Positions 1 through 9,917 of a stretch of 64,000 bases of DNA are shown piece by piece (within the stretch, counting starts at the first letter, position 1; every line of letters begins with the position of its first letter). Source of the stretch: Pseudomonas putida (GTDB lineage Bacteria; Pseudomonadota; Gammaproteobacteria; Pseudomonadales; Pseudomonadaceae); NCBI RefSeq assembly GCF_030159595.1, contig NZ_BSKJ01000007.1, positions 186,001 through 250,000 on the forward strand. The letters run 5' to 3'. Made by a program: the position numbers and the translations under genes. The notes below the pieces were generated by a model. It ran no database searches. It was not told where the DNA came from and was given only the letters and a program-made list of their open reading frames with translations.

Positions 1-2381
1 GTGGCCTGACCCGCCTGCAGGCCCAGCATCGCGACTCCTGGTTCCTCGGCCACGCCACCGGCCAGCGCGCTGGGCATGCCGATGGCGTTCATGAAGGGTT
101 CGAGCGCGGTCGGGTGGAGGGGTATGAGGCCGGGCGCCAAGTGCTGGTGATTCGCGATACGCGCCCCGACACTGCCGCTGTGCCTGGACAGGACGACAAC
201 CTGTTCGACGATTGGCGCCTGCCGCTGACTGCCGAGCTGAAAAAGCGTTTCAAGGCCGATGTCGCTCAACGCCTGCCCGCCGAGGCCCAGCCCAGTGCTG
301 CGCAATGGAAGCTGATTTTCAGTGACACGCCATCCACCTGCGTGGTGGCCGGGGCCGGGGCGGGCAAGTCCACGTCGCTGGTGCTGCGCATTTTGCTACT
401 GCGCCATTACCTGGGCTACGAGCTGGACGCGATGACCGTGGTCACGTTTACCCGCGAGTCGCGTAAGGACTTCATCAAGCGCCTGTTGCAAGTGTTCGCC
501 CTGTGGCAGATCAACCTGCAACCCGTGCAGGCACGCGAGCTGGTGCGCACCTTCCATTCGCGCATCCTGCCGCTGGTGCGCAGCCTGCCGGGTTTCGACC
601 AGGTGCGCGCATTCGAGACGCTGGGTAACGAGATGCCTGCCGGGCGTGAGGCCGAGGCTGACAGCAACCCGTTCGACCTGCGCCTCAACGATGCCCAGCG
701 TCAGCAGTTGAACCAGTGCTACAGCAGCCTGCTGGGCGAGAACCCGCGTTTTGCCGAGCTGGTAGCCCTGTTGCGCAGCGAAGCCCTGCAACTGAAACCC
801 CTGGACCCGAACAACCCCGAGGTGCAGAAGCGCGCCCAGGTAACCCAACTGGCGGCCCAGCGCGACGAAGAACTGTGCGATGTGATCGAGGACCTGTGGT
901 TCGCTGCTGGCGCCTGGCCGATCAAGGGCATCGAGCCTTGCCGCGAAACCGTCGATATCCGTGGCAGCCGCTTCCATGTGCATGGCCGGCTGCAAGGCCA
1001 GGGGCCTTTGGTGGTGCTGGGCTTCGACCCGGCGGAAAGCGCGCAGTACCAGCGCCCTGGCGCCAAGCTGGCCGTGCGTGCCGAGTGGGCGGTCAAGCGC
1101 ACCTTGTTACAGGCCTTCTGCGACCGGCCGTTGATCTGGCTCGACAACTACGCCATGGCCCGACGCCTGGCCGCATCGTTGGCAGGCGATGCCGTGGCCG
1201 GCCCCGGCTTCGAGTACAAGGTCAAAGGCGAACTGGCCCCGGCGCCGTTGCTGGATGCTTTCGTCAGTGCGGCCAACTTCATCGAGAACCTTGGCCTGGA
1301 CGTGAACAATGCGGTGGCGGCGATGAGCTTCCCGTCGGGCGACAGCGATGCCGTGTTCTTCGAGACACTGGCCCTGTACTGGAAAGCCCTGGAGGCGCAC
1401 CTGCTGGACCAGTCGCCACCGGTGATGAGCTACAACCGTATGTTCGCCTTGTTTGGGGAGAACAACCCGGAAAACCTGAAACTGCTGCCCGACCCGCTGC
1501 TGCGGCCACTGGCGCACCTGATGATCGACGAGTTCCAGGACGTGTCGCCGCAGATCGTCAGCTGGCTGCGCGCCAGCCTCGCCGATATTCGCCGACGCGG
1601 CCCGGCCATGCACATCGGGCGCCACGCCCAGCATTCGTCGCTGCTGTGCGTGGGGGACGACTGGCAGTCGATCTACGGCTGGCGCGGCAGTTCGCCCAAG
1701 TATTTCATGGAGTTCACCAAGGCCTTCCCGTCACCGGCCAACACGCGGGTGATGCTGGTCGACAACTACCGCTGCCAGCAGCAAGTGATCGACGCGGCCG
1801 AGCATCTGGTCAAGGGCACCCCGGCAATTGCTGGCAAGAAAGCCCGGGCCAGTGGCCCGGCAGCCGAACTCCCGGGTTCGCCAGTGAAGGTATTCGACCG
1901 TGACGAGGCCGCTCTGGGCGAAACGCTGATGGAGCACTATCAGCGGGGCGAGACAGTGATGATGCTGTACCGCAAGGGCAGCGACAGGGCCTTGATGAAC
2001 GAGCACCTGCAAAGCGTGCTGCACGCCGAAGCCGCATTGCCGGCCGAACAGCGCCGGCTGCGCCAGCTGACCTACCACAGTGCCAAGGGCTTGCAGGCCG
2101 ATGCGGTGTTCATGCTGGGCGACTGCCAGTACCTGACGAGCTCGCCCTACAAGAACCAGGTGTATCGCCAGGCCGGGCTGGGCAAGGCCGGTGATGCCCA
2201 ACCGTTCGATACGGCGCAGAAGGAAGAAGTGCAGCGTCTGGCTTATGTGGCGGTGACCCGTGCGGTGCAGCATTGCTATTGGCATGTGGAGGCCGCCAAT
2301 GCTGATGCGGCGGCGGCCCCGCGGGCGTCCAGCCAGGTGGATGGCCGGCAGGCCTTCTTTGAAGACCTGCGCGGGCAGTGA
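1..2381 (+). CDS. UvrD/Rep-like superfamily 1 DNA helicase (5' end outside window)
   Basis: ATP-dependent SF1A helicase. The reading frame is open from base 3 with no stop and no convincing start. A GTG at 114 is possible, but coding-like sequence continues upstream, so the gene probably begins before the window. Visible SF1 motifs in order are Walker A AGAGAGKST (about nt 348-375), motif Ia VVTFTRESRKDF, Walker B MIDEFQDVSP (about 1520-1550), motif III VGDDWQSIYGWRG, motif IV DNYRCQQQV, motif V TYHSAKGLQADAVF, and motif VI YVAVTRAVQHCYW near the C-terminus. All catalytic motifs are intact. The roughly 300-residue segment between motif Ia and Walker B is long and poorly conserved. It could act in repair or recombination; nothing nearby specifies which. 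It is convergent with the next gene, with only 7 bp between stop codons. Confidence 0.9.
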   Translation, partial: GLTRLQAQHRDSWFLGHATGQRAGHADGVHEGFERGRVEGYEAGRQVLVIRDTRPDTAAVPGQDDNLFDDWRLPLTAELKKRFKADVAQRLPAEAQPSAAQWKLIFSDTPSTCVVAGAGAGKSTSLVLRILLLRHYLGYELDAMTVVTFTRESRKDFIKRLLQVFALWQINLQPVQARELVRTFHSRILPLVRSLPGFDQVRAFETLGNEMPAGREAEADSNPFDLRLNDAQRQQLNQCYSSLLGENPRFAELVALLRSEALQLKPLDPNNPEVQKRAQVTQLAAQRDEELCDVIEDLWFAAGAWPIKGIEPCRETVDIRGSRFHVHGRLQGQGPLVVLGFDPAESAQYQRPGAKLAVRAEWAVKRTLLQAFCDRPLIWLDNYAMARRLAASLAGDAVAGPGFEYKVKGELAPAPLLDAFVSAANFIENLGLDVNNAVAAMSFPSGDSDAVFFETLALYWKALEAHLLDQSPPVMSYNRMFALFGENNPENLKLLPDPLLRPLAHLMIDEFQDVSPQIVSWLRASLADIRRRGPAMHIGRHAQHSSLLCVGDDWQSIYGWRGSSPKYFMEFTKAFPSPANTRVMLVDNYRCQQQVIDAAEHLVKGTPAIAGKKARASGPAAELPGSPVKVFDRDEAALGETLMEHYQRGETVMMLYRKGSDRALMNEHLQSVLHAEAALPAEQRRLRQLTYHSAKGLQADAVFMLGDCQYLTSSPYKNQVYRQAGLGKAGDAQPFDTAQKEEVQRLAYVAVTRAVQHCYWHVEAANADAAAAPRASSQVDGRQAFFEDLRGQ

Positions 2382-2388
2382 GAGCCGC

Positions 2389-5300
2389 TTAGCCGCCGAG
2401 GGTTTGTGCCTGGCGAGTGAGGCTGGTCAGCAGGCCGGTTTCAACCTGTTGCTGCTCGGCAGTCAGCACGTCCACCCCCTGGCGGTACTGCTGCTCGTTG
2501 ATCGAGACGCGACGCAGTATTCCTTGAGCATTCAATGGGCTTTCAGGCATGACGCCGGCCAGCGCTCGTAGAACAGAACTGTCCAGGGAGGTGACCGGGT
2601 CGGCGGTTTCATCCAGGCAGTAGTACAGGTAGTCCAGGCCCGGTCGCCAAAAATCGGTGATCAGGCTGAACTGTGCCGCCTGCTCACGTTTCAGGTACCC
2701 AACCCAGCCCGGCTGCTGGTTCAACCATTGTTCCCGAGCGCTGGCATCCGTATCCAGCGCCAGGACCGCAGCTTTCACCCGGTCGATGATGGCCTGGTTG
2801 ATCCTGGCTGTGTCGCGGTACAACATGCCTCGGCTCGGTTCGGGATAGTCCAGCGCTGTCGCCAAGGACTGGCGCAAGGCCAGGCGCATTTCGATATCGT
2901 CCACCAGTCCCGTTTCCAGGTCGATGTCCGGAAAGGCGAAGGGGTCGTCGAGCTCATCGTATGAGGGGAGGTCTTCATCGAAGACACCCTCGAGCAGCGC
3001 CTGTTTACGCAAGGACCTTTTCAAGCTGATGCGGTCGGCCAGTTGATTGACCTGATCGCGTCGATACAGCTTGCGATACAGGCTCAGCAGATCGGTCGGT
3101 CGGCTACCTGCATAGCCTGCCGCCTCGTGGGCCAGCACTTCTATCTCCAGGGCACTGAAAGCGTCTGCTCCCGCGTCCCCACAGGTTGGGGGGAAGTCGC
3201 CGGCCACAGTGGCTAGGCGTTCACGCAGTTCGGTGTCCTGGGCAACTTCTCCCAGCAAGTCCCAGACACGTTCGCTCAGGGTTTCGGCATCGCGCCGCGC
3301 TTCTGCCGACTGGGCGAGACGCTCCAGTACCCCTAGCAGCGCCGCGTTTTCACCTTGGTCGAACACGTCGCTCCACAGTTGCTCTTCGGCATTGCTCGCT
3401 TCGCCGCGGAAAATGCTTTGCCACTGCGGCACGTCTTCTGCGTGCTCGAATACGTTGACGCCACTGCTGCTCAGGCGTGCTCGTGTTTGGGCTTCCAGCG
3501 TGTTGTAGTTGAACAGCCAGCGGCGCTCAGGCAGGCGTGCGGCGACGTCACGGGCGAAGGGGGTACGCAGCACCCCTGGCAGGTCTGGCAGCGTGCGAAT
3601 GCGGTTGGAGGAGAGGTTGAGATAGCGCAGTCGGTACTGGGGCTGGATCATGAGGGTGGTCAAGCTGTCGGGCCACTGCTCCAGCTCGCAACGCTCGAGG
3701 TCCAGGTGGCTGAGGCGGGCCATGAAGCGCAGGTCAGGCGGCAGCTGCAATGGGTTGCCAGGCATGTGCAATACCATGGGGTGAATCATGTCCTGAAAAC
3801 GGGCTGCGAGGGTTTCATCGAGTGTGATCTGATTGTTGCCCAGGCCCAGTGCATCCAGTGGCAAGCGCGCAAGGAAACTCAAGCTGGCGTCATCGAGTTG
3901 CAGACGGTTACGGCTGAGGCCGAGTATTCTCAGGCCGGGCATCGCTTCGATGGCTTGTTGGGCAGTGGCTGTAAGGGCAGTCAAGCCATTGCTTGTCAGG
4001 CCCAGCTCGCGTAGCCGTGGCGCAGACTTGAGCGCCTCGAACAGTGTTTCGGCGTCCATGTCAGGGTTGCCGATGATTTCCAGGTTTTCCAGGTTGGGGA
4101 AGTTTGACAGCAAGCCGCTGTCCAGGCGCTGCAGTTGCAACCCATCAAACGTGAGTTGCCGGATATGCGGCATGCGAGCAGTGAACGTTGGCAACGCTTG
4201 CAACTGCATGCGGTCCAGCACGAGCGCCTCACGCTGCGCGCCGCCTTCACGCCGGGAAGCACTCATCAGTCGCTCGGCGCACTGCTGGCGATCAAAGCGC
4301 TCTTCCAGGGAAGCTGAGGCACTGACCCAGCGGTTGAGGTCACGGCTGAGGGTGCGCTGTTCTGCTTCCAGCCGACTGATGGCGATACCCAGGTCGCCCC
4401 CTTGGGCAAGATCAGCTTGCAGCGCACTGATTTGTGGGCTGCTGAGTTCGGGGTAGAGTGCCCGGAGGCGGCGCGCGGCTGGCAGGCCCCGACCACTCAA
4501 AGGGTAGCCAAGTTGGCCGTTGGCCATGCGCAAGGGTGAGCGGAAGCTCGGCTTGATGGGCTGTTGGCCAAGCAGTGAGGCGCAGCGCTGGCGATCGGCG
4601 AGGGCAAGTTGCAGCAACTGGGCCGAGTCAGCCTGTGGGTGCTCGGCTTGCAGGGCCTGTTTCAGGCGTTGGCTGTCATCGCTAGCCAGGCTACGCCTGA
4701 ACATGCCGAGGATGGCGCGGTCTAGCCGCGCACGGGCTTGCAGACGGCGGGCTTCTTCGGCAATGCGAAGCGGCACCCGTCCGTTTGTCAGGCTTAGCCG
4801 TTCGGCGTTGCTGATGTTGGCCAGTAACGCTTCAAGCGCACTGTCCGGCAGGCCGGGAAACTGCCGGGCGAGGGAGTGGGCGGCGGGGGGAAGGACGGAG
4901 CGGCGGCTTTGTTGCAGGCTGCTGAACAACGCCTCGCGATGTGCTTCCAGGTGTGTAGCGAGCGTGTTGTTCAAGGCAGAAGGTCGCTGCTCGGGCGGCG
5001 TGTCACCCAGCAGTTGCAGCGCGGTCTCTTCATCCATTTGAGCCAACACGGTCTGGCTCAGTTGACCATTGTCCAGGTCGGTGCGGGTGACTTCGATTTC
5101 TACCTGCCCTGTCGAATGGGACGGGCCGTAGCGCACAGACTCGCCCCAGGGTTCTGGCCCTTTGTAAACCTTGAGTACAGTCCCCTCAGGCCACCCCGGC
5201 AGGCGCAGCAGTTCAGGTAAGGCAAAGTTCTTGTACGCTGCCAGCGGCAGCCCATGGCGTACGCGATCAATGATCTGTTGAGCCTCGTTGTCGAGTTGCA

Positions 5301-7269
5301 GGCGTTGCAAGGTGTCGATCAACAGGGCGGGTGGGCGTGAGCCTGTTGCCTGGTTACGCCGTAATACACCTTCATCGGTACCGGTACTGCGCATGGCGTA
5401 GTCCAGCTCGCTTTCGTCCAGGCCAGTGGTGTAGTTGCCCAGGCGGCTCATGAGTTGCTGGTGGTCCCATTCCAGCGGTTGTTCATGGTCGAGTTGCCAG
5501 CGGGCGTTGCCATGATGCAACAAGCGTGGCGCATAGGCCTGGGCATCATCAGGGTGGCGCACGCGCCATTGTTGCTCAGCGTCCTGAAATACTTCGTATA
5601 GCGTCCCATCCAGCTTCAGGTAGGTCTTCCCATCGACGTGCACATGGCCGAGCGAATCGGGTTGAGTTCCCTCAGGGATAGCCGCTGGGCTTGCATACGG
5701 CTTCATGTCGGGGTGCCAGAGCACTTCCTGATCTTCGTGCCACACACTCGTCAGTGCATCGACGAAGCCTGATGCCTGAACGATCTTGGCGCCCACCGCA
5801 AAACCGGCAATGACCGCCGCATTGATGGCCAATGATTCCAGTTGCACCAGCGCTTGCTGGCTATCACCTTCTTCCCAGGCCTCGAACCCGGTGAACACAG
5901 AGCTCATCAGTTCGTAGGCGAAAACGCCAAGCATGACGGTGTTCAGCCCGGGCACGAAGAACGCAGCCACGTTGAGCACAGTCATGCCGATGTCGAACCA
6001 ATGCTTCAGGCGCTCGTTGCGGGCCTTGGCGTCTACGTCGGCAGTGGGGACAGCAATGATTTTCGCGTCGGCCTTCATGCGCGCAAGGTGCGCGTTGTAC
6101 AAGGTGGCCCAGGGATCGGTGCGGATGGGCGAGGGGGTGAAATGGAGTACAGGCTTGTGTCGGGGTTTGCGTATGCCTGCATCGTCCTTCTCGAACAGCG
6201 CGTTCTCCAGCTTGTCGGCCAGTTCCTGTTGCCTGTCCTTGTAGGCGAAATGGACCAAGGCACGACGGAATGTGCTTTGCAGCAAGCGGCTACGCAGGTG
6301 CTTGCCGGCTGCCTGGCGTGAGGCAAACTCCCTGACCGGGTGCTCGTTGTCTTCAGGTATGTAAACAATGCACGGGTTTATCTGGCCAGGCTCGTCGGGC
6401 CCGATGAACAGGATTTCGTGGATGGGGATACCGAACAGGCTGAAATTCCAGCAGCGCAACGGCTGTTCATCATAGGTGGGCTGGGGCTTGCCATCGCATA
6501 ACTGAATGAGCGCATTGCCTGCGCGGTCGCTCAACAGGCCTTTGAGCGTTGCGATCAGTGCCTGCACCCTCAAGGCTTCACGGCTGGCGTGTATCGACAG
6601 GCGCTGGACTTCAGCGCGGTTGGCGCCTTCGTGGGTTGCCAGCAGGTGGTCTTGATAGCGCTGGCCAAGGTCCAGTGCCCGACAATGCTTGACGAAGTCC
6701 GCCATCGTCAGGCCTGGCAAGGGGGTTTCGCTGCCTGCTGCACATGTGAGCCTGCTGTAGGCGCCTACTTCATCCAGGCCCTCGAAGTTGTGCAGGGCCG
6801 CTTCCAGCAAGCTACGTGCTTGCGGCTCGCCCACAGGGCGGGTGGCCAGCACATCCACCTTCTGGTCAGGGAACAAAGGCACTTCCAGGTCGGGAACGCC
6901 GGTCCAGATATCGGCATCGGCTTCAAAGGGCTGGAAGACATACTGCGCTCTGTCTACGCGCACATTCACCTTCAACCGCTCGGTCAGCAGAGGGGTGCTG
7001 AAGGTGATGATGTCTTTGAAGCCCGCAAGCGCTGTCTTGAGTTGCGCCAGGCATTTGTTTCGCACCTTGATGGCGTTGCGCAGCTGCTCGCGCGAGGGCG
7101 CATCGGCAGTGGCATACCATGTGTAAGGGGTGCCATCTTCAGCCAGATAGTCCCTGCGCAGGCTTTGCACCACTTTTTGCGTGTGCGCGGGGTGAAGCGC
7201 CTTGCTCCATTTCGGCAGTGCGCGGGTTATCTGGCTTTGATGTAGCGGGGTGGGGGTGGTCATGGTCAT
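2389..7269 (-). CDS. Large LRR protein with C-terminal NEL-type E3 ubiquitin ligase domain (effector-like)
   Basis: A 1626-codon protein. Residues about 1-650 resemble the dermonecrotic-toxin-like (DUF6543) region common in large Pseudomonas proteins. They include a hydrophobic hairpin at about 428-460 and 478-497 that may insert in membranes. Residues about 1025-1225 are leucine-rich repeats (for example LRELGLTSNGL, LRILGLSRNRL, LRYLNLSSNRI). The C-terminal 350 residues resemble the NEL domain of IpaH/SspH ubiquitin ligases, including the CxD signature PPTCGDAG with the candidate catalytic Cys at about residue 1363 (codon 3181-3183). Known NEL proteins act inside eukaryotic cells, so this is probably exported, but no Sec signal and no secretion genes are visible here. 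Two in-frame ATGs lie at 7269 and 7263; the AGAGG upstream is better spaced for the second. Single-gene unit. Confidence 0.82.
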   Translation of the reverse strand: MTMTTPTPLHQSQITRALPKWSKALHPAHTQKVVQSLRRDYLAEDGTPYTWYATADAPSREQLRNAIKVRNKCLAQLKTALAGFKDIITFSTPLLTERLKVNVRVDRAQYVFQPFEADADIWTGVPDLEVPLFPDQKVDVLATRPVGEPQARSLLEAALHNFEGLDEVGAYSRLTCAAGSETPLPGLTMADFVKHCRALDLGQRYQDHLLATHEGANRAEVQRLSIHASREALRVQALIATLKGLLSDRAGNALIQLCDGKPQPTYDEQPLRCWNFSLFGIPIHEILFIGPDEPGQINPCIVYIPEDNEHPVREFASRQAAGKHLRSRLLQSTFRRALVHFAYKDRQQELADKLENALFEKDDAGIRKPRHKPVLHFTPSPIRTDPWATLYNAHLARMKADAKIIAVPTADVDAKARNERLKHWFDIGMTVLNVAAFFVPGLNTVMLGVFAYELMSSVFTGFEAWEEGDSQQALVQLESLAINAAVIAGFAVGAKIVQASGFVDALTSVWHEDQEVLWHPDMKPYASPAAIPEGTQPDSLGHVHVDGKTYLKLDGTLYEVFQDAEQQWRVRHPDDAQAYAPRLLHHGNARWQLDHEQPLEWDHQQLMSRLGNYTTGLDESELDYAMRSTGTDEGVLRRNQATGSRPPALLIDTLQRLQLDNEAQQIIDRVRHGLPLAAYKNFALPELLRLPGWPEGTVLKVYKGPEPWGESVRYGPSHSTGQVEIEVTRTDLDNGQLSQTVLAQMDEETALQLLGDTPPEQRPSALNNTLATHLEAHREALFSSLQQSRRSVLPPAAHSLARQFPGLPDSALEALLANISNAERLSLTNGRVPLRIAEEARRLQARARLDRAILGMFRRSLASDDSQRLKQALQAEHPQADSAQLLQLALADRQRCASLLGQQPIKPSFRSPLRMANGQLGYPLSGRGLPAARRLRALYPELSSPQISALQADLAQGGDLGIAISRLEAEQRTLSRDLNRWVSASASLEERFDRQQCAERLMSASRREGGAQREALVLDRMQLQALPTFTARMPHIRQLTFDGLQLQRLDSGLLSNFPNLENLEIIGNPDMDAETLFEALKSAPRLRELGLTSNGLTALTATAQQAIEAMPGLRILGLSRNRLQLDDASLSFLARLPLDALGLGNNQITLDETLAARFQDMIHPMVLHMPGNPLQLPPDLRFMARLSHLDLERCELEQWPDSLTTLMIQPQYRLRYLNLSSNRIRTLPDLPGVLRTPFARDVAARLPERRWLFNYNTLEAQTRARLSSSGVNVFEHAEDVPQWQSIFRGEASNAEEQLWSDVFDQGENAALLGVLERLAQSAEARRDAETLSERVWDLLGEVAQDTELRERLATVAGDFPPTCGDAGADAFSALEIEVLAHEAAGYAGSRPTDLLSLYRKLYRRDQVNQLADRISLKRSLRKQALLEGVFDEDLPSYDELDDPFAFPDIDLETGLVDDIEMRLALRQSLATALDYPEPSRGMLYRDTARINQAIIDRVKAAVLALDTDASAREQWLNQQPGWVGYLKREQAAQFSLITDFWRPGLDYLYYCLDETADPVTSLDSSVLRALAGVMPESPLNAQGILRRVSINEQQYRQGVDVLTAEQQQVETGLLTSLTRQAQTLGG

Positions 7270-7444
7270 TACCTCTTGCGTAGAGGGGATAGTCCACGCT
7301 CTTCAAGGCGCCGTGGTGCGGTAGATAGTTGTCGGTAACGGTCGGTCTTGCGCATGCGCGGGTCGGTGAGGGGCCAGCAGCGAGGGGAGATCTGCGAGAG
7401 GGTGAGGCAGGCCATGGCGCAGGCTTCAGCCAAGGAGAATTGCA

Positions 7445-8371
7445 ATGCGTTCGCTGTGCAGTCCGAAAGATCACCTGCTTGACCTCGATGGTATTGAAAT
7501 AGCGGTCCGCACCTGGGGCGCCGAAGACGGTATTCCCGTATTGGCCTTGCATGGCTGGCTGGACAACGCGGCCTCGTTCGAACGCCTGGCACCGATGCTG
7601 GATGGCTGCTTCGTGGTGGCCCCCGACCTGGTCGGCCATGGCCGCTCGGATCACCGCCGCCACGACAGTGGCTACTACCTGTGGGAGCATGCCGAAGACA
7701 TGCTGGCGGTGACCGACAGCCTGGGCCTGGCGCAGTTTCATGTGTTGGCCCATGGCATGGGCACCGGGGTGGCATCGCTGCTGGCGGCCATGACCAGTGG
7801 CATTGCCAGCATGACCTTCCTCGACGGCATGGGTGCACCGTTCACGGTGGCCGAGGATGACCGCGTGCAGCACCTGGCGCGGGCTTACCGGCTCAAGCGC
7901 ATGGTGCAGCGCAGCCAGCTACCCGGTTTTGCCGAGCCGGACGTCGGCCGCTTCGACGACCTCGACACCGCCCTGGCGCAACGCCGCGAACGCCTGGACA
8001 CCGAGCTGTCGGAAGGTGCCGCACGGCTGTTGGCGTTGCGCGACCTGCTGCAACTGGGCGATGGCTACTGCTGGCGCCACGACCCGCGGCTGGTGTTGCC
8101 CGAACCCATGCCGCTGACCGAGCGCGAAGCCTGCGAACTGCTCAGCCAGATCCGCTGCCCGTTGTACCTGCTGTTCGGCCGTCAGGGGGCATTTACCGGC
8201 GAAGCTTTTACCCGGCGCGAGGCAGCCTTGCCTGGTCAGGCGAAGATTTCGTGGCACCCGGGCGGGCACCACTTCCACCTGGATGCCCCGGACCGGGCGC
8301 TGGTCGATCAGTTGTTGCGTATCCTCACGCGCCATGAAGGGGGCGTGCTGCAACGGTTGGTGAACGAGTAG
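7445..8371 (+). CDS. Alpha/beta-hydrolase fold protein with glycine at the nucleophile position
   Basis: 308 residues with the alpha/beta-hydrolase layout: oxyanion-side HGW (36-38), DLVGHGRSD (61-69) and a C-terminal GGHHFHLD segment that supplies the expected histidine. The nucleophile elbow, normally G-x-S-x-G, reads AHGMGTG (102-108), so the serine is replaced by Gly104 (codon GGC). Family members without the nucleophile are usually non-hydrolytic or use other chemistry, so the activity is uncertain. AAGGAG lies 6 bp before ATG 7445. A 175-bp divergent region separates it from the NEL gene. It could be a pseudo-enzyme or a recent loss-of-function variant. Confidence 0.82.
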   Translation: MRSLCSPKDHLLDLDGIEIAVRTWGAEDGIPVLALHGWLDNAASFERLAPMLDGCFVVAPDLVGHGRSDHRRHDSGYYLWEHAEDMLAVTDSLGLAQFHVLAHGMGTGVASLLAAMTSGIASMTFLDGMGAPFTVAEDDRVQHLARAYRLKRMVQRSQLPGFAEPDVGRFDDLDTALAQRRERLDTELSEGAARLLALRDLLQLGDGYCWRHDPRLVLPEPMPLTEREACELLSQIRCPLYLLFGRQGAFTGEAFTRREAALPGQAKISWHPGGHHFHLDAPDRALVDQLLRILTRHEGGVLQRLVNE

Positions 8372-8446
8372 CTGATTCTGGTCACGCCGGGCGAAGCTGG
8401 GCTATGGTGGCGAACGTATTCGCACACACGGCACAAGGAGCCTGGC

Positions 8447-8866
8447 ATGCGACCGTTCGCTATCAAGCACATAGACCATCTTGTTCTGCGGGTCAGCGAC
8501 CTGCCGCGCAGTGTTGCCTTCTACACCGAGCTGCTGGGCTGCACGGTCAGCCGCGTACGCGAAGACCTGGGCATGGTGCACCTGGCCACGGGCACGGCGA
8601 TGATCGACCTGGTGACCCTGGACGGCCCACTGGGCCAGCCAGGCGGGGCGGCACCGGGGGTGGAGGGACGCAACCTGCACCATTTCTGCCTGCGTATCGA
8701 TCCGTTCGACGAGGCGGCATTGACGGCCTACCTGGAGGCCGCCGGGGTCAAGGTTGAACCTGCCGAGAGACGTTATGGTGCCGAAGGCGAGGGGCTGTCC
8801 CTGTATTGCTACGACCCGGATGGCAACCAGGTCGAGTTGAAGGGGCCGGTGGCGGAGGCGGTATGA
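8447..8866 (+). CDS. VOC family (glyoxalase/dioxygenase superfamily) protein
   Basis: 139 residues with two beta-alpha-beta-beta-beta modules typical of the vicinal oxygen chelate fold. The first strand IDHLVLRVSDLPRSVAFY, the second-module start NLHHFCLRID and the terminal YDPDGNQVELKG place His, His and Glu where metal ligands usually sit, so a metal-dependent activity is plausible. The substrate is unknown. AAGGAG precedes ATG 8447. Its stop overlaps the start of the next gene as ATGA, which indicates translational coupling with the following alpha/beta hydrolase. Confidence 0.85.
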   Translation: MRPFAIKHIDHLVLRVSDLPRSVAFYTELLGCTVSRVREDLGMVHLATGTAMIDLVTLDGPLGQPGGAAPGVEGRNLHHFCLRIDPFDEAALTAYLEAAGVKVEPAERRYGAEGEGLSLYCYDPDGNQVELKGPVAEAV

Positions 8867-9642
8867 GCGAGCTGCACATTCGCGAGCACTGGATCGATAC
8901 CACGCAAGGCAAGCTTTTCGCCCAGGAGTGGGTGCCACTGCATGTGCAGGGTGCGCCCATTGTCCTGCTGCATGATTCGCTGGGTTGTGTGGCCCTGTGG
9001 CGTGACTTCCCGGCACAGTTGGCGCAAATCACCGGTCATCGGGTAATCGCCTACGACCGCTTGGGCTTTGGCCGTTCCGACGCCCACCCAGGCAGGTTGC
9101 GCATGGGTTTTGTCGAAGAAGAAGCGCGGCAGGGGTTCACGGCGCTGCGTGAGTACTTTGGCATTGCAGATTTCATCGTCTTTGGCCACAGCGTTGGCGG
9201 CGGCATGGCCGTGGCCTGCGCGGCGGCCTTCGCAAGACAGTGTGTGGGGCTGATTACCGAGTCGGCACAGGCGTTTGTCGAAGCACGCACCCTTGAAGGC
9301 ATTCGTGCAGCCGACCTGCAGTTTGCCGAGCGCGGCCAGCTGCAACGGCTTGAGCGCTACCACGCCAGCAAGGCTGAATGGGTACTGCGTGCCTGGGTGG
9401 ACAATTGGCTGTCTGAGGATTTTGCCGAGTGGAACCTGGATGCCGTGTTGGCGCAGGTCCGCTGCCCGCTGTTGAGCCTGCATGGCGATAACGACGAGTT
9501 CGGCTCGCCAGCGCACCCCGAGCGACTGGTGGCGTTGGCGGGCGGGCCGGCGGCGATGCAGTTGCTGCAAGGGTGTGGGCATGTACCGCATCGGGAACAG
9601 GCTGAGGCAGTCCTGACGGAAGTCGCACAGTTTTTGCGGTGA
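8863..9642 (+). CDS. Alpha/beta hydrolase
   Basis: 259 residues. The nucleophile elbow is FGHSVGGG, so the serine is present. YDRLGFGRSD follows strand beta-4, a late LHGDNDEFG supplies the acid region, and GCGHVPHREQ near the C-terminus supplies the histidine. It is most like small esterase or C-C-bond hydrolases (MhpC-like), but no substrate can be assigned. ATG 8863 was chosen because it overlaps the upstream stop (ATGA). An in-frame extension to 8806 would run through the VOC gene in another frame. It forms a two-gene operon with the VOC protein. Confidence 0.85.
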   Translation: MSELHIREHWIDTTQGKLFAQEWVPLHVQGAPIVLLHDSLGCVALWRDFPAQLAQITGHRVIAYDRLGFGRSDAHPGRLRMGFVEEEARQGFTALREYFGIADFIVFGHSVGGGMAVACAAAFARQCVGLITESAQAFVEARTLEGIRAADLQFAERGQLQRLERYHASKAEWVLRAWVDNWLSEDFAEWNLDAVLAQVRCPLLSLHGDNDEFGSPAHPERLVALAGGPAAMQLLQGCGHVPHREQAEAVLTEVAQFLR

Positions 9643-9917
9643 TGCCTTCGTGGACCTGGTCGGTCTTGACGGCTGGCACGGCCGCTCCCAAAGCCGTCAG
9701 CGATGTGCCGCTACCGCTGCTATATGCGCAGTTCGTTCAGTGGCCAGGCGGGTGGATATCCCGCCAAACCCGATTATGCTTCAGTTACCTTGCTGCGATC
9801 CGAGGCGGCCTGCCTCGTCGTGCTTCGCGCAACCAAAGCAAGCCCCAGGGCCTGGGTGCGACGGTGAAGTGGTTGTGAGGTGCTCCGGCCTGCATGACGA
9901 CATGACGGAGGCAACCC

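Noticed and set aside
9639..9878. Possible 79-aa gene in the 275-bp gap before the MFS symporter
   Set aside because: No ribosome site, no recognisable features, and it starts in the stop of the upstream gene; left as intergenic.
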